NCBI RefSeq assembly: GCF_005404815.1
Contig: NZ_BJDF01000010.1
Location: 1 to 64,000, forward strand
Direction of reading: 5' to 3'
Source of the DNA: Companilactobacillus huachuanensis
Lineage (GTDB): Bacteria > Bacillota > Bacilli > Lactobacillales > Lactobacillaceae
DNA length: 64,000 bases
The position numbers and the translations under genes are program-made. Below the pieces are notes generated by a model that did no database searches, was not told the DNA's origin, and saw nothing but the letters and a program-made list of their open reading frames with translations. Of the stretch, positions 45,829 to 55,230 are shown piece by piece (positions within the stretch are counted from its first letter, which is position 1; each line of letters begins with the position of its first letter).

Positions 45829-46083
45829 TTATTTGTCTTCTTTTTTCTCTTCTTCAACCTTTTCGGCTTCTTTTTCAAGAAGAATTGAATTAGGATCGAT
45901 TTCAATTTTATCATCGGCAATTTCTTCAAAAGCACGACCAACGGTTCTTGGTGATTCATAGTGATTCAATAATTCGATATCACCATTTTCTAGTTGGTGC
46001 GCACGTTTAGCAGCTAGAACTGCTAGTGAATAACGAGAATCTACTCGATCTAAAAGCTTATCAATTGATGGATAAATAATCAT
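45829..46083 (-). CDS. rpoZ: DNA-directed RNA polymerase omega subunit
   Basis: The protein has 84 residues. [25 protein letters not shown] is the conserved omega helix; an acidic Lys/Glu-rich tail follows. Omega stabilises the beta' subunit in RNA polymerase. It starts 6 bases after gmk, the classical pair. Confidence 0.95.
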   Translation of the reverse strand: MIIYPSIDKLLDRVDSRYSLAVLAAKRAHQLENGDIELLNHYESPRTVGRAFEEIADDKIEIDPNSILLEKEAEKVEEEKKEDK

Positions 46084-46089
46084 AAATTA

Positions 46090-46701
46090 TCAATCTCCTA
46101 TTATTTTTTTGTATTGGTCAATTACTCGTGCCACTCTTAAGTGTTCACTTCTAATTATACCTTCAATTTTTTCAACTGCATTAGGTATTTTATCATTAAC
46201 GACGGCATAGTCATAGCTTGTCATCATTTTGATTTCTTTTTTTGCCTTTTCCATCCGTTTATCGATGGTTTTCTCATCATCTGTTCCACGGTGAGTAATA
46301 CGGTCGCGTAAACTTGCCAAATCAGGTGGTGTTAGGAACAAAAATACGCCATCAGGCATCTTTTCACGAACCTGCATCGCACCGTTGACTTCGATTTCTA
46401 ACAAAACGTCAATTCCTGCATCGAGCTTTTGATTAACATATTTTAAAGGTGTTCCATAGTAATGGTCAACATATTTGGCATATTCTAACATACCATCATT
46501 TTTTATTTCCTCTTCAAACTCTTCGTTGGTACGGAAATAATAATCGACACCGTCGACCTCACCAGGACGCATTTGACGTGTAGTCATCGAAACAGAATAA
46601 TCAAATTTAATTGATGAATTCTTCAACATCGCTTTTCTAACAGTTCCCTTACCTACTCCTGAAGGACCTGATAAAACGATCAACATTCCCCTTTTTGACA
46701 T
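46090..46701 (-). CDS. gmk: Guanylate kinase
   Basis: The protein has 203 residues. The P-loop [12 protein letters not shown] lies near residue 10, and [21 protein letters not shown] near 38-58 binds GMP. It phosphorylates GMP to GDP. It starts the gmk-rpoZ operon; a plausible promoter (TTGAAA, 17 bases, CATTAT on the minus strand) lies about 45 to 75 bases upstream. Confidence 0.97.
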   Translation of the reverse strand: MSKRGMLIVLSGPSGVGKGTVRKAMLKNSSIKFDYSVSMTTRQMRPGEVDGVDYYFRTNEEFEEEIKNDGMLEYAKYVDHYYGTPLKYVNQKLDAGIDVLLEIEVNGAMQVREKMPDGVFLFLTPPDLASLRDRITHRGTDDEKTIDKRMEKAKKEIKMMTSYDYAVVNDKIPNAVEKIEGIIRSEHLRVARVIDQYKKIIGD

Positions 46702-46819
46702 AATTAAGTTATCCCTACTATCTATATAATATGGTATCTATAATGCAATAAAATCACATGTTTTTCAAGGCTTTGACGGTCGTCAAGATAAACTTTTATT
46801 AAGAAAATCAAAAATAAAG

Positions 46820-46869
46820 TTGCTCTTTCGAACACAGGTTCGTATAATGTAAGTACAAACAAGTGTTCG
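46820..46869 (+). promoter_or_regulatory. LexA (SOS)-controlled promoter with two boxes
   Basis: TTGCTC (46820-46825), a 17-base spacer and TATAAT (46843-46848) make a promoter. The spacer holds CGAACACAGGTTCG (46829-46842), and CAAACAAGTGTTCG (46856-46869) follows the -10 box. Both differ at one position from the Bacillus-type SOS box CGAACRNRYGTTCG. LexA on either site would block the polymerase. Confidence 0.82.
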
Positions 46870-46881
46870 GGGGACTTAAAC

Positions 46882-47202
46882 ATGCAAGCTAAACAATTAC
46901 GAAATCATTTCACTACAAATCTAATCAACAATACCACTAATTTTATTAATAATAATTTTGACTTCAACCTTCAGGTCGATCCAAAACCTCAATTAAAACA
47001 GATGCCTTTAATGCAACTAGAATTTTTCGCAGAACAAAGTTTTCTTAATAAATATTCTGTCGTTATTACAATGTTAAACGACCAGCAGCTTCAAGGCAAA
47101 TTTATTTCAAAAGTTAATAAAAATAAATACGTTTTCAAAATGAATTCAGCCTTATTTGAAATTGTCATGCTAAACCAGATTAAGTCAATTAACCTAGTCT
47201 AA
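46882..47202 (+). CDS. Small Sm/Hfq-like protein under SOS control
   Basis: The protein has 106 residues. The first 40 residues are polar and Asn-rich. Residues 54-103 (FLNKYSVVITMLNDQQLQGK and following, ending EIVMLNQIKSI) follow the Sm-fold pattern of Hfq: a helix ending in FLN, a strand, L-N-x-x-x-L-x-G, two strands and a final I-x-x-I strand. A strong GGGGGA ribosome site precedes it. It is the only gene between gmk and recN on this strand and it runs 9 bases into the recN end. Its promoter has two LexA boxes. Function is unknown; RNA binding or a structural role after DNA damage is inference. Confidence 0.65.
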   Translation: MQAKQLRNHFTTNLINNTTNFINNNFDFNLQVDPKPQLKQMPLMQLEFFAEQSFLNKYSVVITMLNDQQLQGKFISKVNKNKYVFKMNSALFEIVMLNQIKSINLV

Positions 47203-48891
47203 ACGTTTCTGTTCGCCTTGTGCTAATTCTAGTAATTCTTGGGCATGTTGTCGTGTCAAATCGGTAACTTTTGTCCCAGCCAACATCAATGATATCGCAT
47301 CAACTCTTTGGAGATCGTTAAGCAATGAAACTTGTGTTTCAGTTTTGTCCTTAACGGTCTCTTTTTTGATTTCAAGTTGACGCTGACTCATCGCAGCAAC
47401 TTGAGGCAAATGCGTAATACACAATACCTGCAAAAATTGTGACACCTTATAAATTTTATCACCAATAGCTTGAGCAACTCGACCACTGACACCAGTATCA
47501 ATTTCATCAAAGACAATCGTTTCAACGTTCATTTTTTCAGCAATAATAGCTTCAAAAGCCAAAATAACACGAGATAACTCACCACCAGAGGCAACTCTGA
47601 CTAAAGGCTTGAAATCCTCACCGACGTTTGTTTTCAAATCAAATCGTATCTGATCGATACCATTGATTGAAGGGCTTTCCTCCTCCAATGCGGCAAAGGT
47701 CACGCCAAATTTGGCATTAGGCATATATAAATCCTTTAACTGATGATTGATGGATTTTTCCAAAGTTGTAGCAGTCTTGTGTCGTTGTTTTGATAGTGTC
47801 TTTCCTAGATCCGTTAATGTTTCTTGCAACTCATTAATTTCTTGCTCAAGTTTGGCTTCAGTATTATCGTCAATATTAATATCCGAATATTCATGATGCG
47901 CTTTTTTACCAAAATCGATTACTTCATCTAAGGTTGGACCGTATTTTCTCTTGAGGCCATCTAAAGTAATTAAACGTTTTTGAATATTGTCGAGACGATT
48001 CTCATCAAAATCAAGATTCTCCAGTTGATCAGCAATCGTTGCCGCATTATCTTGCAACTGATAGTAAGCACCATTTACCGAATCATATAATTCCTTATAG
48101 GAATTATCATAATCCATAATATCTTCCAATTGATCACGGACATTTCCCAAAGAATCAACGACACCTGTATTATTTTCAGACAATCCGCGGTAACTTTCTT
48201 GTAGAGATGAACTGATTTTTTCAAAGTTTGACAACTGGTTCTTCTCGTCTTCTAACTTATCATCTTCACCGGCGACAACTTGTGCACTGTCGATTTCTTC
48301 AATTTGAAATTTCAACATATCGATTCGCTGTGCTAAATTTTGAGAGTTCTTTTGAATCGTTCGCAAGCGACTTCTTTTTTCTTGATATTCAGTAAATAAT
48401 TGTTGATATTTGGCCAGATCAACTTGAAACTTGTCGTCAGCAAAGCGGTCCAAAATATTGATGTGATTGTCTTCATCTAAAAGTTCTTGTTGTTGATTTT
48501 GACCGTGAATCTCAACCAGAAATTTTCCCACTTGACGCAACACGTTAGTTTTAACTAACTCATTGTTTATCCGACAGACATTACGACCTTTTCGATTTAT
48601 TTCACGTTTGATAATTACGAGATTGTCTTCGTGAGCAATTCCATATTCATCCAAAATAGCAAAAAGAGGACTACTTGATTTCACTCCAAATAGTCCTTGC
48701 ACATTGAGTTGCTCTTGTCCTGTTCTAATAAAATCAATTGACGACCTGCTGCCGACTAATAAACCTAAAGCATCAATGATAATCGACTTACCAGCACCAG
48801 TTTCCCCGGTCAAAGCAGTCATCCCGCCATTAAAATCAACTTGCAATTTATTAATGATTGCAAAATTATTGATTATTAATTTTTTTAGCAT
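47194..48891 (-). CDS. recN: DNA repair protein RecN
   Basis: The protein has 565 residues of normal length: Walker A GETGAGKSIIIDAL near residue 29, coiled coil 150-360, signature VASGGELSRVILA near 440 and Walker B IVFDEIDTGVSGR near 470. This SMC-like ATPase holds broken ends for recombination. No SOS box is seen before it; it follows tlyA by 9 bases. An argR gene often found between them is absent. Confidence 0.96.
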   Translation of the reverse strand: MLKKLIINNFAIINKLQVDFNGGMTALTGETGAGKSIIIDALGLLVGSRSSIDFIRTGQEQLNVQGLFGVKSSSPLFAILDEYGIAHEDNLVIIKREINRKGRNVCRINNELVKTNVLRQVGKFLVEIHGQNQQQELLDEDNHINILDRFADDKFQVDLAKYQQLFTEYQEKRSRLRTIQKNSQNLAQRIDMLKFQIEEIDSAQVVAGEDDKLEDEKNQLSNFEKISSSLQESYRGLSENNTGVVDSLGNVRDQLEDIMDYDNSYKELYDSVNGAYYQLQDNAATIADQLENLDFDENRLDNIQKRLITLDGLKRKYGPTLDEVIDFGKKAHHEYSDINIDDNTEAKLEQEINELQETLTDLGKTLSKQRHKTATTLEKSINHQLKDLYMPNAKFGVTFAALEEESPSINGIDQIRFDLKTNVGEDFKPLVRVASGGELSRVILAFEAIIAEKMNVETIVFDEIDTGVSGRVAQAIGDKIYKVSQFLQVLCITHLPQVAAMSQRQLEIKKETVKDKTETQVSLLNDLQRVDAISLMLAGTKVTDLTRQHAQELLELAQGEQKRLD

Positions 48892-48899
48892 TATTTCAC

Positions 48900-49724
48900 C
48901 TATTTATTAAGACTTGAGTATGCTGCTTCCATAGTCTTTTCAACGGAAACATTCTCTAGAATTTCGCCTGGTTGTTCGTTTTCTGGCTTTTGAATATGCA
49001 TCAAAAATTCGATATTCCCTTCGCCACCCTTGATTGGTGAGAAGTCCAATCCAGAAACGATAAAGCCAGCATTCTTAGCAAAGTTAGTAATTTTTTCCAA
49101 AACCATTTGGTGAACCTTATGATTCCTGACTATACCATGTTTCCCAACATTTTCAGGGCCGGCTTCAAACTGAGGTTTGATCAAACAAACTGCATCTGAT
49201 CCCGGCAAAATGATATTAAACATTGGTGGCAAAATTAATTCCAAAGAAATAAATGAAACATCAGTCATCGCAAATTGAGGTAGACCTTCGTGAAAATCAT
49301 CTGGCTTGCTATAACGGAAATTGACACGTTCCATAACTACAACTCGTTCATCTTGACGAAGCTTCCAAGCCAGTTGGTTATATCCAACATCCAACGCATA
49401 GACTTTAGTAGCACCATTTTGTAAGGCCACATCAGTAAAGCCACCAGTTGATGAACCAATATCCAAACAGATACGATCCTTTAAATCAATGTCAAACGAC
49501 TTTAACGCCTTTTCTAGTTTATAACCACCACGACTAACATACTTGCTGTGGGCATTCTTTGCTAGATGAAAGACAGTATCTGCTGCTACTTTCTCTCCGG
49601 GTTTGTCATAACGAAGGTTATCTTGATTATAGACTTCACCTGCCATCACCGAGCGTTTAGCTTGTTCTCTTGATTCAAATAAATTTTGTTGAACTAATAA
49701 AACATCAATTCTTTCTTTTGCCAA
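48900..49724 (-). CDS. tlyA: TlyA-family rRNA methyltransferase
   Basis: The protein has 274 residues. The S4 RNA-binding domain (1-60: RIDVLLVQQNLFESREQAKR) is followed by an FtsJ-like methyltransferase with LDIGSSTGGFTDVAL near 88. Such proteins 2'-O-methylate rRNA; older annotation calls them hemolysins. It lies between ispA and recN. Confidence 0.92.
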   Translation of the reverse strand: MAKERIDVLLVQQNLFESREQAKRSVMAGEVYNQDNLRYDKPGEKVAADTVFHLAKNAHSKYVSRGGYKLEKALKSFDIDLKDRICLDIGSSTGGFTDVALQNGATKVYALDVGYNQLAWKLRQDERVVVMERVNFRYSKPDDFHEGLPQFAMTDVSFISLELILPPMFNIILPGSDAVCLIKPQFEAGPENVGKHGIVRNHKVHQMVLEKITNFAKNAGFIVSGLDFSPIKGGEGNIEFLMHIQKPENEQPGEILENVSVEKTMEAAYSSLNK

Positions 49725-49734
49725 TATGTGTCAC

Positions 49735-50583
49735 CTATTCTTTAAAATAATCCAAAAAGCTTACCAATAAGTTTTTATCGAATTCTGTTTCCTTTAAAAC
49801 TGCATTCAGTGCATCTTTTACAAGATCCTTTAATTTAGCTGCAGTAGCTTCTTTTCCAATCAAGTTTGGGAAAGTATTTTTATCAGCATCTTCGCCATCA
49901 TCAGCATCATTTAAATCATCCTTGAGCTGAAAAGCCAAACCGATATCATTAGCATATTGTACCAGATTTTTTGATAATTCGTGACCTGCAGAAAATGCAC
50001 CAATCGTTACTGCCGCTGTAATTAAATCAGCGGTTTTTTGTTTATGCAAGGTTGTCAACTCGTCCTCTGTTAAATGCTTATCTTCCATGGTGATATCAGT
50101 CATTTGACCAGCAACCATCCCCATGGGACCAGCATTATGAGCCAAGATTCTGACAGCCGCCATCCGTTTATCAGTACTAAGACTCGACTTAGCAATCCAG
50201 TAAAAAGCTTGAGTCAGTAACCCATCACCTGCTAAAACAGCTGGACCAACGCCAAATTCTTTGTGATTAGCCAACTTTCCACGGCGATAATCACTATCAT
50301 CCATTTCTGGCAGATCATCATGAATCAGTGAATATGTATGAACTAACTCAATCGCACCAGCTAAATCAAAGTAGGCAGGCAAGTCCTCAAGTTTAACTCC
50401 ACAAGAATAAACAACAGCTAAGAAAAGCATCGGACGAACCCGCTTGCCACCAGCATCTAACGAATAGAGCATCGCATCACGCAAAGTCGTTTGTTTGATT
50501 TCAGAATTTAATTTGTCATTTAAAAATTTATTGAAGTCAGGTAAAACTTGTTCACAGAACTCTTGAAAATTTTTAATTTCCAT
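49735..50583 (-). CDS. ispA: Polyprenyl synthetase (geranyl/farnesyl diphosphate synthase)
   Basis: The protein has 282 residues. The two Asp-rich motifs, SLIHDDLPEMDDSDYRRG near 83 and FQLKDDLNDADD near 218, bind Mg-diphosphate. It condenses IPP with DMAPP or GPP, giving C15 precursors for undecaprenyl lipid. It overlaps nothing; xseB is 2 bases upstream. Confidence 0.95.
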   Translation of the reverse strand: MEIKNFQEFCEQVLPDFNKFLNDKLNSEIKQTTLRDAMLYSLDAGGKRVRPMLFLAVVYSCGVKLEDLPAYFDLAGAIELVHTYSLIHDDLPEMDDSDYRRGKLANHKEFGVGPAVLAGDGLLTQAFYWIAKSSLSTDKRMAAVRILAHNAGPMGMVAGQMTDITMEDKHLTEDELTTLHKQKTADLITAAVTIGAFSAGHELSKNLVQYANDIGLAFQLKDDLNDADDGEDADKNTFPNLIGKEATAAKLKDLVKDALNAVLKETEFDKNLLVSFLDYFKE

Positions 50584-50585
50584 AA

Positions 50586-50822
50586 CTAATCCTTACTTTC
50601 ATCTTGATCATTTTTAATGTTGATCTCTTGACCATCTTTAGTCATGATCTTGGTTACAGTTGCTTCAGCATCGCTCAATGTCTTTTCGAGTTCTTTACTC
50701 AAAGCAACACCCGTTTTGAACTTCTCCATGGCCTCTTCCAGTGGAACATTACCAGATTCGAGGTTGGAAACGATTGCCTCTAGATCAGCTAAATTTTCTT
50801 CAAATGTTTTCTTTTCAGCCAT
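50586..50822 (-). CDS. xseB: Exodeoxyribonuclease VII small subunit
   Basis: The protein has 78 residues with the conserved FEENLADLEAIVSNLESGNVPLEEAMEKF. It binds in several copies to XseA. It overlaps xseA by 8 bases. Confidence 0.95.
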   Translation of the reverse strand: MAEKKTFEENLADLEAIVSNLESGNVPLEEAMEKFKTGVALSKELEKTLSDAEATVTKIMTKDGQEINIKNDQDESKD

Positions 50823-52164
50823 TATTATCCTCGCTTACTTCTTTGGTTGTTAACTTGACAGTCCCATCTTTGACCTTCAAATCAACAGAATCGCCAACCT
50901 GATAGTCATTAACATCTCGTAAAACCTTGCCATTTTTGCCGGTCGGAATTGCATAACCACGACTCAAAGTCTTCAATGGGCTTAATGAATCAAGTGCTGC
51001 AACTTGGCTACTAAAGATATTACGGTTTTTACTGATTATTTTGTTAACATTATTGATTAAAATTTGATAATTGCGATTAACTTGGTTGCCATAACTATAA
51101 ATTTGCTCACGCGGAGATACTTGAACTAATCTATTTGCATCTTGAACCAAAGTATTTTTTGAACGACTAAGAATATTATTAGTATTCTGCTGCAATTTAT
51201 CTTTTAGATAGTCGACCTTCTGTAGATAAACTTCGTAGATTCGCTCAGGATGCTGTAAAAAGACGTTCTGAGACAATGTTTCTACCTTTCGACGCTCATT
51301 ACCTATGATATTATTCTGAGCACTGTAAAGTCTCGTATGGAGATCTTGTAAGTGTGTCAAAACATCATTCAAAACTGGGGTCGCTAATTCGGCAGCAGCT
51401 GTCGGCGTCGCCGCACGTAAGTCAGCTACTAAATCGGCAATCGTTGTGTCAGTTTCATGACCAACTGAACTGATAACTGGTATCTGGCTTTCAACTATAG
51501 CATCCGCCACGATTTCTTCGTTAAAAGGCCATAAGTCCTCAATAGAACCACCACCACGACCGATGATGATCGTATCAAAATTACCTGCTTCATTGATTCG
51601 CTTAATTTGACGAACAATCGTTGCCGCAGCCTCATCACCTTGAACTTGTGCCGGATATAAAACTAACTGGACGATTGGATAACGTCGACTAACTGTCGTC
51701 ATAATATCATGAATAACCGCACCAGATTGACTAGTCACTACAGCAATTCGCTTAGGAAATTGGGGAATCGGTTTCTTAGGTAAATCAAATACACCCTTTT
51801 GAGCCAATTTCTTTTTCAACTGCTCAAAAGCCAAATATAATGCTCCTAAACCAGCTGGTTCCATTGAATCAATATAAATTTGATATGATCCACTTGGTTC
51901 ATACAGTGAAATCCGCCCCTGGACAAGAACTTGCATTCCTTCTTCAGGTTGAAATTTAACCTTTTCAAAACTACTTCGAAACATAATTGCCGAAATTTTT
52001 GCCTTATCATCCTTCAAAGAAAAATATTGATGAGCCTTAGGACGCATCCGAAAGTTCGAAATCTCCCCCATCAAATAAACGTGGCCCAAATAAGGGTCCA
52101 CGTCAAATTTTCTCTTCAAATATTGGCTCAAAGCGGTAACTGTTAAATATTTATCATTATCCAT
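50815..52164 (-). CDS. xseA: Exodeoxyribonuclease VII large subunit
   Basis: The protein has 449 residues. The N-terminal OB fold (1-105), the catalytic core with VVTSQSGAVIHDIMTTVSRRYP near 143 and GRGGGSIEDLWPFNEE near 200, and a long C-terminal coiled coil are present. The enzyme degrades single-stranded DNA. It overlaps folD by 8 bases upstream and xseB by 8 downstream. Confidence 0.96.
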   Translation of the reverse strand: MDNDKYLTVTALSQYLKRKFDVDPYLGHVYLMGEISNFRMRPKAHQYFSLKDDKAKISAIMFRSSFEKVKFQPEEGMQVLVQGRISLYEPSGSYQIYIDSMEPAGLGALYLAFEQLKKKLAQKGVFDLPKKPIPQFPKRIAVVTSQSGAVIHDIMTTVSRRYPIVQLVLYPAQVQGDEAAATIVRQIKRINEAGNFDTIIIGRGGGSIEDLWPFNEEIVADAIVESQIPVISSVGHETDTTIADLVADLRAATPTAAAELATPVLNDVLTHLQDLHTRLYSAQNNIIGNERRKVETLSQNVFLQHPERIYEVYLQKVDYLKDKLQQNTNNILSRSKNTLVQDANRLVQVSPREQIYSYGNQVNRNYQILINNVNKIISKNRNIFSSQVAALDSLSPLKTLSRGYAIPTGKNGKVLRDVNDYQVGDSVDLKVKDGTVKLTTKEVSEDNNG

Positions 52165-53005
52165 TTGCCCTGCCTTCGGCTAATTCAATCACTTGATCCA
52201 CAAGAGCAGTGATTGTCATTGGACCAACACCACCAGGAACTGGCGTCATCATGGCGGCTTTATTCTTCACATCCTCAAAATCAACGTCACCACAGAGCTT
52301 GCCGAACTCGTCTCGGTCCATTCCGACATCAATCACAATAGCCTGGTCTTTAACGTAATCTTGAGTAATGAATTTAGCTTTTCCAATGGCTACAACCAGC
52401 ACATCAGCCTTACTTGTTATTTCTTTAAGGTTCTTAGTATGAGAATGCGTAATCGTTACAGTGGCATTACGATCCAACATTAAAGCGGCAGTCGGCTTTC
52501 CAACAATATTGCTGCGACCGACAATGACAACGTTCTTGCCATCAAGGTCAACATCGTAGTGATCCAACATCATCAAAATACCAGAAGCAGTAGCCGGTTT
52601 AGTTAACGGTGTGCCGATCCAAAGATTACCGACACTGATTGGTGTAAAACCATCCACATCTTTTCTAGGATCAATTGCCTCGATAACTTTATCTTCATCA
52701 ATATGATCTGGAACTGGCAATTGAACGATGAACCCATCAACAGTTTGGTCATGATTCAATTCATCGATTTTTTCCAACAATTCCTTTTCAGAAACAGACT
52801 CCTCAAAATGAATCAATTGAAAGTTAATACCCAGTTTTTCAGCCCGACGTTTCTTGTTGCGAACGTAAACAGAACTAGCACTGTTGTCACCAACTAAGAT
52901 GACTGCTAATCCAGGAGTCACGCCTTTTTTCTTTAAGTCGGCTACACGTTGTGCCATTGTATCATCTAAAGCCGCCGCTACTTTCTTACCTTCTAATAAT
53001 TTCAT
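52157..53005 (-). CDS. folD: Bifunctional methylenetetrahydrofolate dehydrogenase/cyclohydrolase
   Basis: The protein has 282 residues from the ATG at 53005, with GGTGAT upstream; a start at 53017 would lie at the terminator stem. The active-site SSVYVRNKKR near 48 has the catalytic Lys; QLPVPDHID near 97, DVDGFTPISVG near 120 and VIVGRSNIVGKP near 158 are standard. It interconverts one-carbon folates. Confidence 0.96.
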   Translation of the reverse strand: MKLLEGKKVAAALDDTMAQRVADLKKKGVTPGLAVILVGDNSASSVYVRNKKRRAEKLGINFQLIHFEESVSEKELLEKIDELNHDQTVDGFIVQLPVPDHIDEDKVIEAIDPRKDVDGFTPISVGNLWIGTPLTKPATASGILMMLDHYDVDLDGKNVVIVGRSNIVGKPTAALMLDRNATVTITHSHTKNLKEITSKADVLVVAIGKAKFITQDYVKDQAIVIDVGMDRDEFGKLCGDVDFEDVKNKAAMMTPVPGGVGPMTITALVDQVIELAEGRANG

Positions 53006-53019
53006 ACTAATCACCATAA

Positions 53020-53047
53020 AAAGGCTGGTAAATTTACCAGCCTTTAT
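53020..53047 (-). terminator. Terminator between nusB and folD
   Basis: A perfect palindrome AAAGGCTGGTAAATTTACCA with its closing GCCTTT and a T-run lies just after nusB on the minus strand and just before folD. Confidence 0.8.
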
Positions 53048-53448
53048 CCTTCTACAAAATTAGATAAAATACCATTAACGAAGGACTTTGAGTCCTTGTC
53101 GCCAAAGTCACCAGCAATTTCGATAGCTTCATCGATTGCAACTTTCTTTGGAACTTCTAAACTGTTTTCCATTTCAAATAAACCAGCGCGCAAAATTGCA
53201 CGATCAATACGAGACAGTCTTTGAACTGTCCACTTATTCTTTAGATGAGCAGCAATCTTTTCATCAAGTTCAGCTTGATGTTCGACCGTGCCAGACACTA
53301 AGAATGTTAAATAATCAGGAACAATTTCATCGGTTAAATCGCATAATTGCATGGTAGATGCGATTGCAGCTTCTGGAGTGTCCTGAGTGGTTTCGATGGA
53401 AAATAGTGATTGAACTGCGAGTTCTCTGATTTTATGTCTACTTATCAC
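53044..53448 (-). CDS. nusB: Transcription antitermination factor NusB
   Basis: The protein has 134 residues. The all-helical NusB fold shows RELAVQSLFSIE at the start and IDRAILRAGLFEM near 82 and AIEIAGDFGDKDSKSFVNGIL near 108. With NusE it binds boxA during rRNA synthesis. It follows the Asp23 and efp genes. Confidence 0.95.
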   Translation of the reverse strand: MISRHKIRELAVQSLFSIETTQDTPEAAIASTMQLCDLTDEIVPDYLTFLVSGTVEHQAELDEKIAAHLKNKWTVQRLSRIDRAILRAGLFEMENSLEVPKKVAIDEAIEIAGDFGDKDSKSFVNGILSNFVEG

Positions 53449-53453
53449 TAGTT

Positions 53454-53873
53454 TTATTCCTTTTTATCAGTTGTTACACGTTCTATTTCGCCAGATTCTT
53501 TCTTAGCGATTAATCCTACAACATGCACGTTAATTTCACTCAAGTCTAAATCGGTCATGAATTCAAGTTGTTCAATGGCTGATTTTTGGATCTCCAAGGA
53601 AACCTTAGGAATCGATACGCCATATTCTAGATATACATAAACATTAGCGGATATTTTATCCTCATCAAATGACACATCAACGCCTTTACCATGGTTGATA
53701 CGGCCGAAGAGTGAATCGATTCGACTTGAAATAGTTCCACGCATTTCGTAGACACCATCAACTTGGTTTGTAGCAATCCCTAGAAGGATCTCAATAACTT
53801 GATGTGATATTTCAACATTACCGTTTATTTTTCCACTATCTTGTTGTAGAGAAACATATTTTTGTTCAGCCAT
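53454..53873 (-). CDS. Asp23/Gls24 family protein (YqhY-like)
   Basis: The protein has 139 residues: EILLGIATNQVDGVYEMRG near 28 and SANVYVYLEYGVSIPKVSLEIQ near 74 are the Asp23 blocks. It is between efp and nusB, where Bacillus carries yqhY, a family member connected with fatty-acid synthesis. Its paralogue is at 27807. Confidence 0.9.
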   Translation of the reverse strand: MAEQKYVSLQQDSGKINGNVEISHQVIEILLGIATNQVDGVYEMRGTISSRIDSLFGRINHGKGVDVSFDEDKISANVYVYLEYGVSIPKVSLEIQKSAIEQLEFMTDLDLSEINVHVVGLIAKKESGEIERVTTDKKE

Positions 53874-53896
53874 AAACTTATCTCCATAATCAGTTA

Positions 53897-54460
53897 TTAA
53901 TTAGCACGTGAAATGTAAGTACCATCTTGTGTATTAATAGTTAACATATCATCTTCGTTAACAAAGAATGGTACTTGTACTACTAATCCAGTTTCCATTG
54001 TAGCTGGTTTTGAACCACCAGATTGAGTATCACCCTTAATTGAAGCTTCAGTAGCGACAACTTTAAGATCAACTGTATTTGGAACGTCAACACCAAGAGT
54101 CTCACCATTATACATCATAATAGTAACTTCCATGTTTTCCTTCAAATACTTCAATTGGTTTTGAATCTGTTCAGCTGGAATAGTTAGTTGTTCGTAAGTT
54201 GTAGTATCCATGAACACGTGGTTTGCACCATCGGCATATAGATATTGCATCTTTTTATTTTCAATAGTAGCTTTCTCAACTTTAGCAGTTGATCTGAAAG
54301 TCATTTCTTGAACAGCACCAGTTCTCAAGTTCTTTAACTTTGAACGAACAAAGGCACTACCTTTACCGGGCTTAACATGTTGGAACTCGATAACACGCCA
54401 AATACTGTCCTTAACTTCGATTGTTAAACCATTTTTAAATTCATTTACTGAAATAGACAT
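53897..54460 (-). CDS. efp: Translation elongation factor P
   Basis: The protein has 187 residues from the ATG at 54460, with AGGGAGAG upstream; a longer frame to 54502 has no ribosome site. The KOW domain with [16 protein letters not shown] near 31 carries the Lys of loop I, followed by two OB domains. EF-P rescues ribosomes stalled at poly-proline. It has its own promoter (TTGACA at 54529-54534 and TAATGT at 54506-54511, 17 bases apart, minus strand). Confidence 0.96.
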   Translation of the reverse strand: MSISVNEFKNGLTIEVKDSIWRVIEFQHVKPGKGSAFVRSKLKNLRTGAVQEMTFRSTAKVEKATIENKKMQYLYADGANHVFMDTTTYEQLTIPAEQIQNQLKYLKENMEVTIMMYNGETLGVDVPNTVDLKVVATEASIKGDTQSGGSKPATMETGLVVQVPFFVNEDDMLTINTQDGTYISRAN

Positions 54461-54505
54461 TTTACTCTCCCTTGATTCATACAGATTTTGCCGATAAAAC
54501 ACTAT

Positions 54506-54534
54506 ACATTATCTTACCAATATTTACGTGTCAA
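54506..54534 (-). promoter_or_regulatory. Promoter of the efp-asp23-nusB operon
   Basis: TTGACA and TAATGT are separated by 17 bases on the minus strand, between the rpmA terminator and efp. Confidence 0.6.
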
Positions 54535-54561
54535 TGGCAATAACCCAAGCTTATTATATAA

Positions 54562-54588
54562 AAAAAAGAGGAACATTGTCCTCTTTCA
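54562..54588 (-). terminator. Terminator of rplU-prp-rpmA
   Basis: AAAGAGGACAATGTTCCTCT has an AGAGGA/TCCTCT stem and is followed by eight T on the minus strand. Confidence 0.85.
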
Positions 54589-54598
54589 TATCAATATA

Positions 54599-54871
54599 TT
54601 AATATACTGAAACTTTTCTCTTGTCTTTGCCAAGTCTTTCGAACTTAACAACGCCGTCAGTAAGAGCGAACAATGTGTCGTCTCCACCGCGACCAACGTT
54701 TGTACCAGGGTGAATCTTTGTACCACGTTGTCTGTAAATAATTGAGCCAGCTGTGATAGCTTGGCCATCAGCACGCTTAGCACCTAATCTACGACCTGCA
54801 GAGTTACGGCCGTTACTTGTTGATCCACCACCTTTATGGTGAGAGAAAAATTGTAAATTCATCTTAAGCAT
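54599..54871 (-). CDS. rpmA: 50S ribosomal protein L27 (with cleavable N-terminus)
   Basis: The protein has 90 residues. The N-terminus [17 protein letters not shown] carries the Firmicutes extension that Prp cuts after LNLQFF-like sequence, exposing the peptidyl-transferase-centre tail. [21 protein letters not shown] is conserved L27. It lies directly after the Prp gene. AGGAGG precedes the first ATG. Confidence 0.97.
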   Translation of the reverse strand: MLKMNLQFFSHHKGGGSTSNGRNSAGRRLGAKRADGQAITAGSIIYRQRGTKIHPGTNVGRGGDDTLFALTDGVVKFERLGKDKRKVSVY

Positions 54872-54883
54872 GAAGTTTACCTC

Positions 54884-55228
54884 CTAATCAAGATCTATCT
54901 TATTTTTTTGTACTTGAACTTCAATGTTTTTGGAATAACTGCCTTCGATATCCTTAAGGATCCAAAACAGGTTATCCAATAACAAGGCAGTATCGTGTGA
55001 TATCGCTTTGTCAAATTGGCATCCGAGATGCCCACCGTTTACTTCATCCATGACTACCTGAGGACTTGCCCCAGTGAGTTTCTCCAGATTATTGATTGTT
55101 CCAATTGTTACCGCTGAAACAGCAGCACAAACTAAATCTTGACCATAAGGTCCTGAGTCAGCATGTCCTTTAATTAAAAAAGAATCAATCGTCTGATCAG
55201 AATTCTGGTGAAAACTAGCTCTAATCAT
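54884..55228 (-). CDS. prp: Ribosomal-processing cysteine protease Prp
   Basis: The protein has 114 residues. HADSGPYGQDLVCAAVSAVTI near 22 contains the catalytic His and Cys. It removes the N-terminal peptide of L27, encoded next. The rplU-prp-rpmA order is characteristic of Firmicutes with such an extended L27. Confidence 0.93.
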   Translation of the reverse strand: MIRASFHQNSDQTIDSFLIKGHADSGPYGQDLVCAAVSAVTIGTINNLEKLTGASPQVVMDEVNGGHLGCQFDKAISHDTALLLDNLFWILKDIEGSYSKNIEVQVQKNKIDLD

Positions 55229-55230
55229 GA

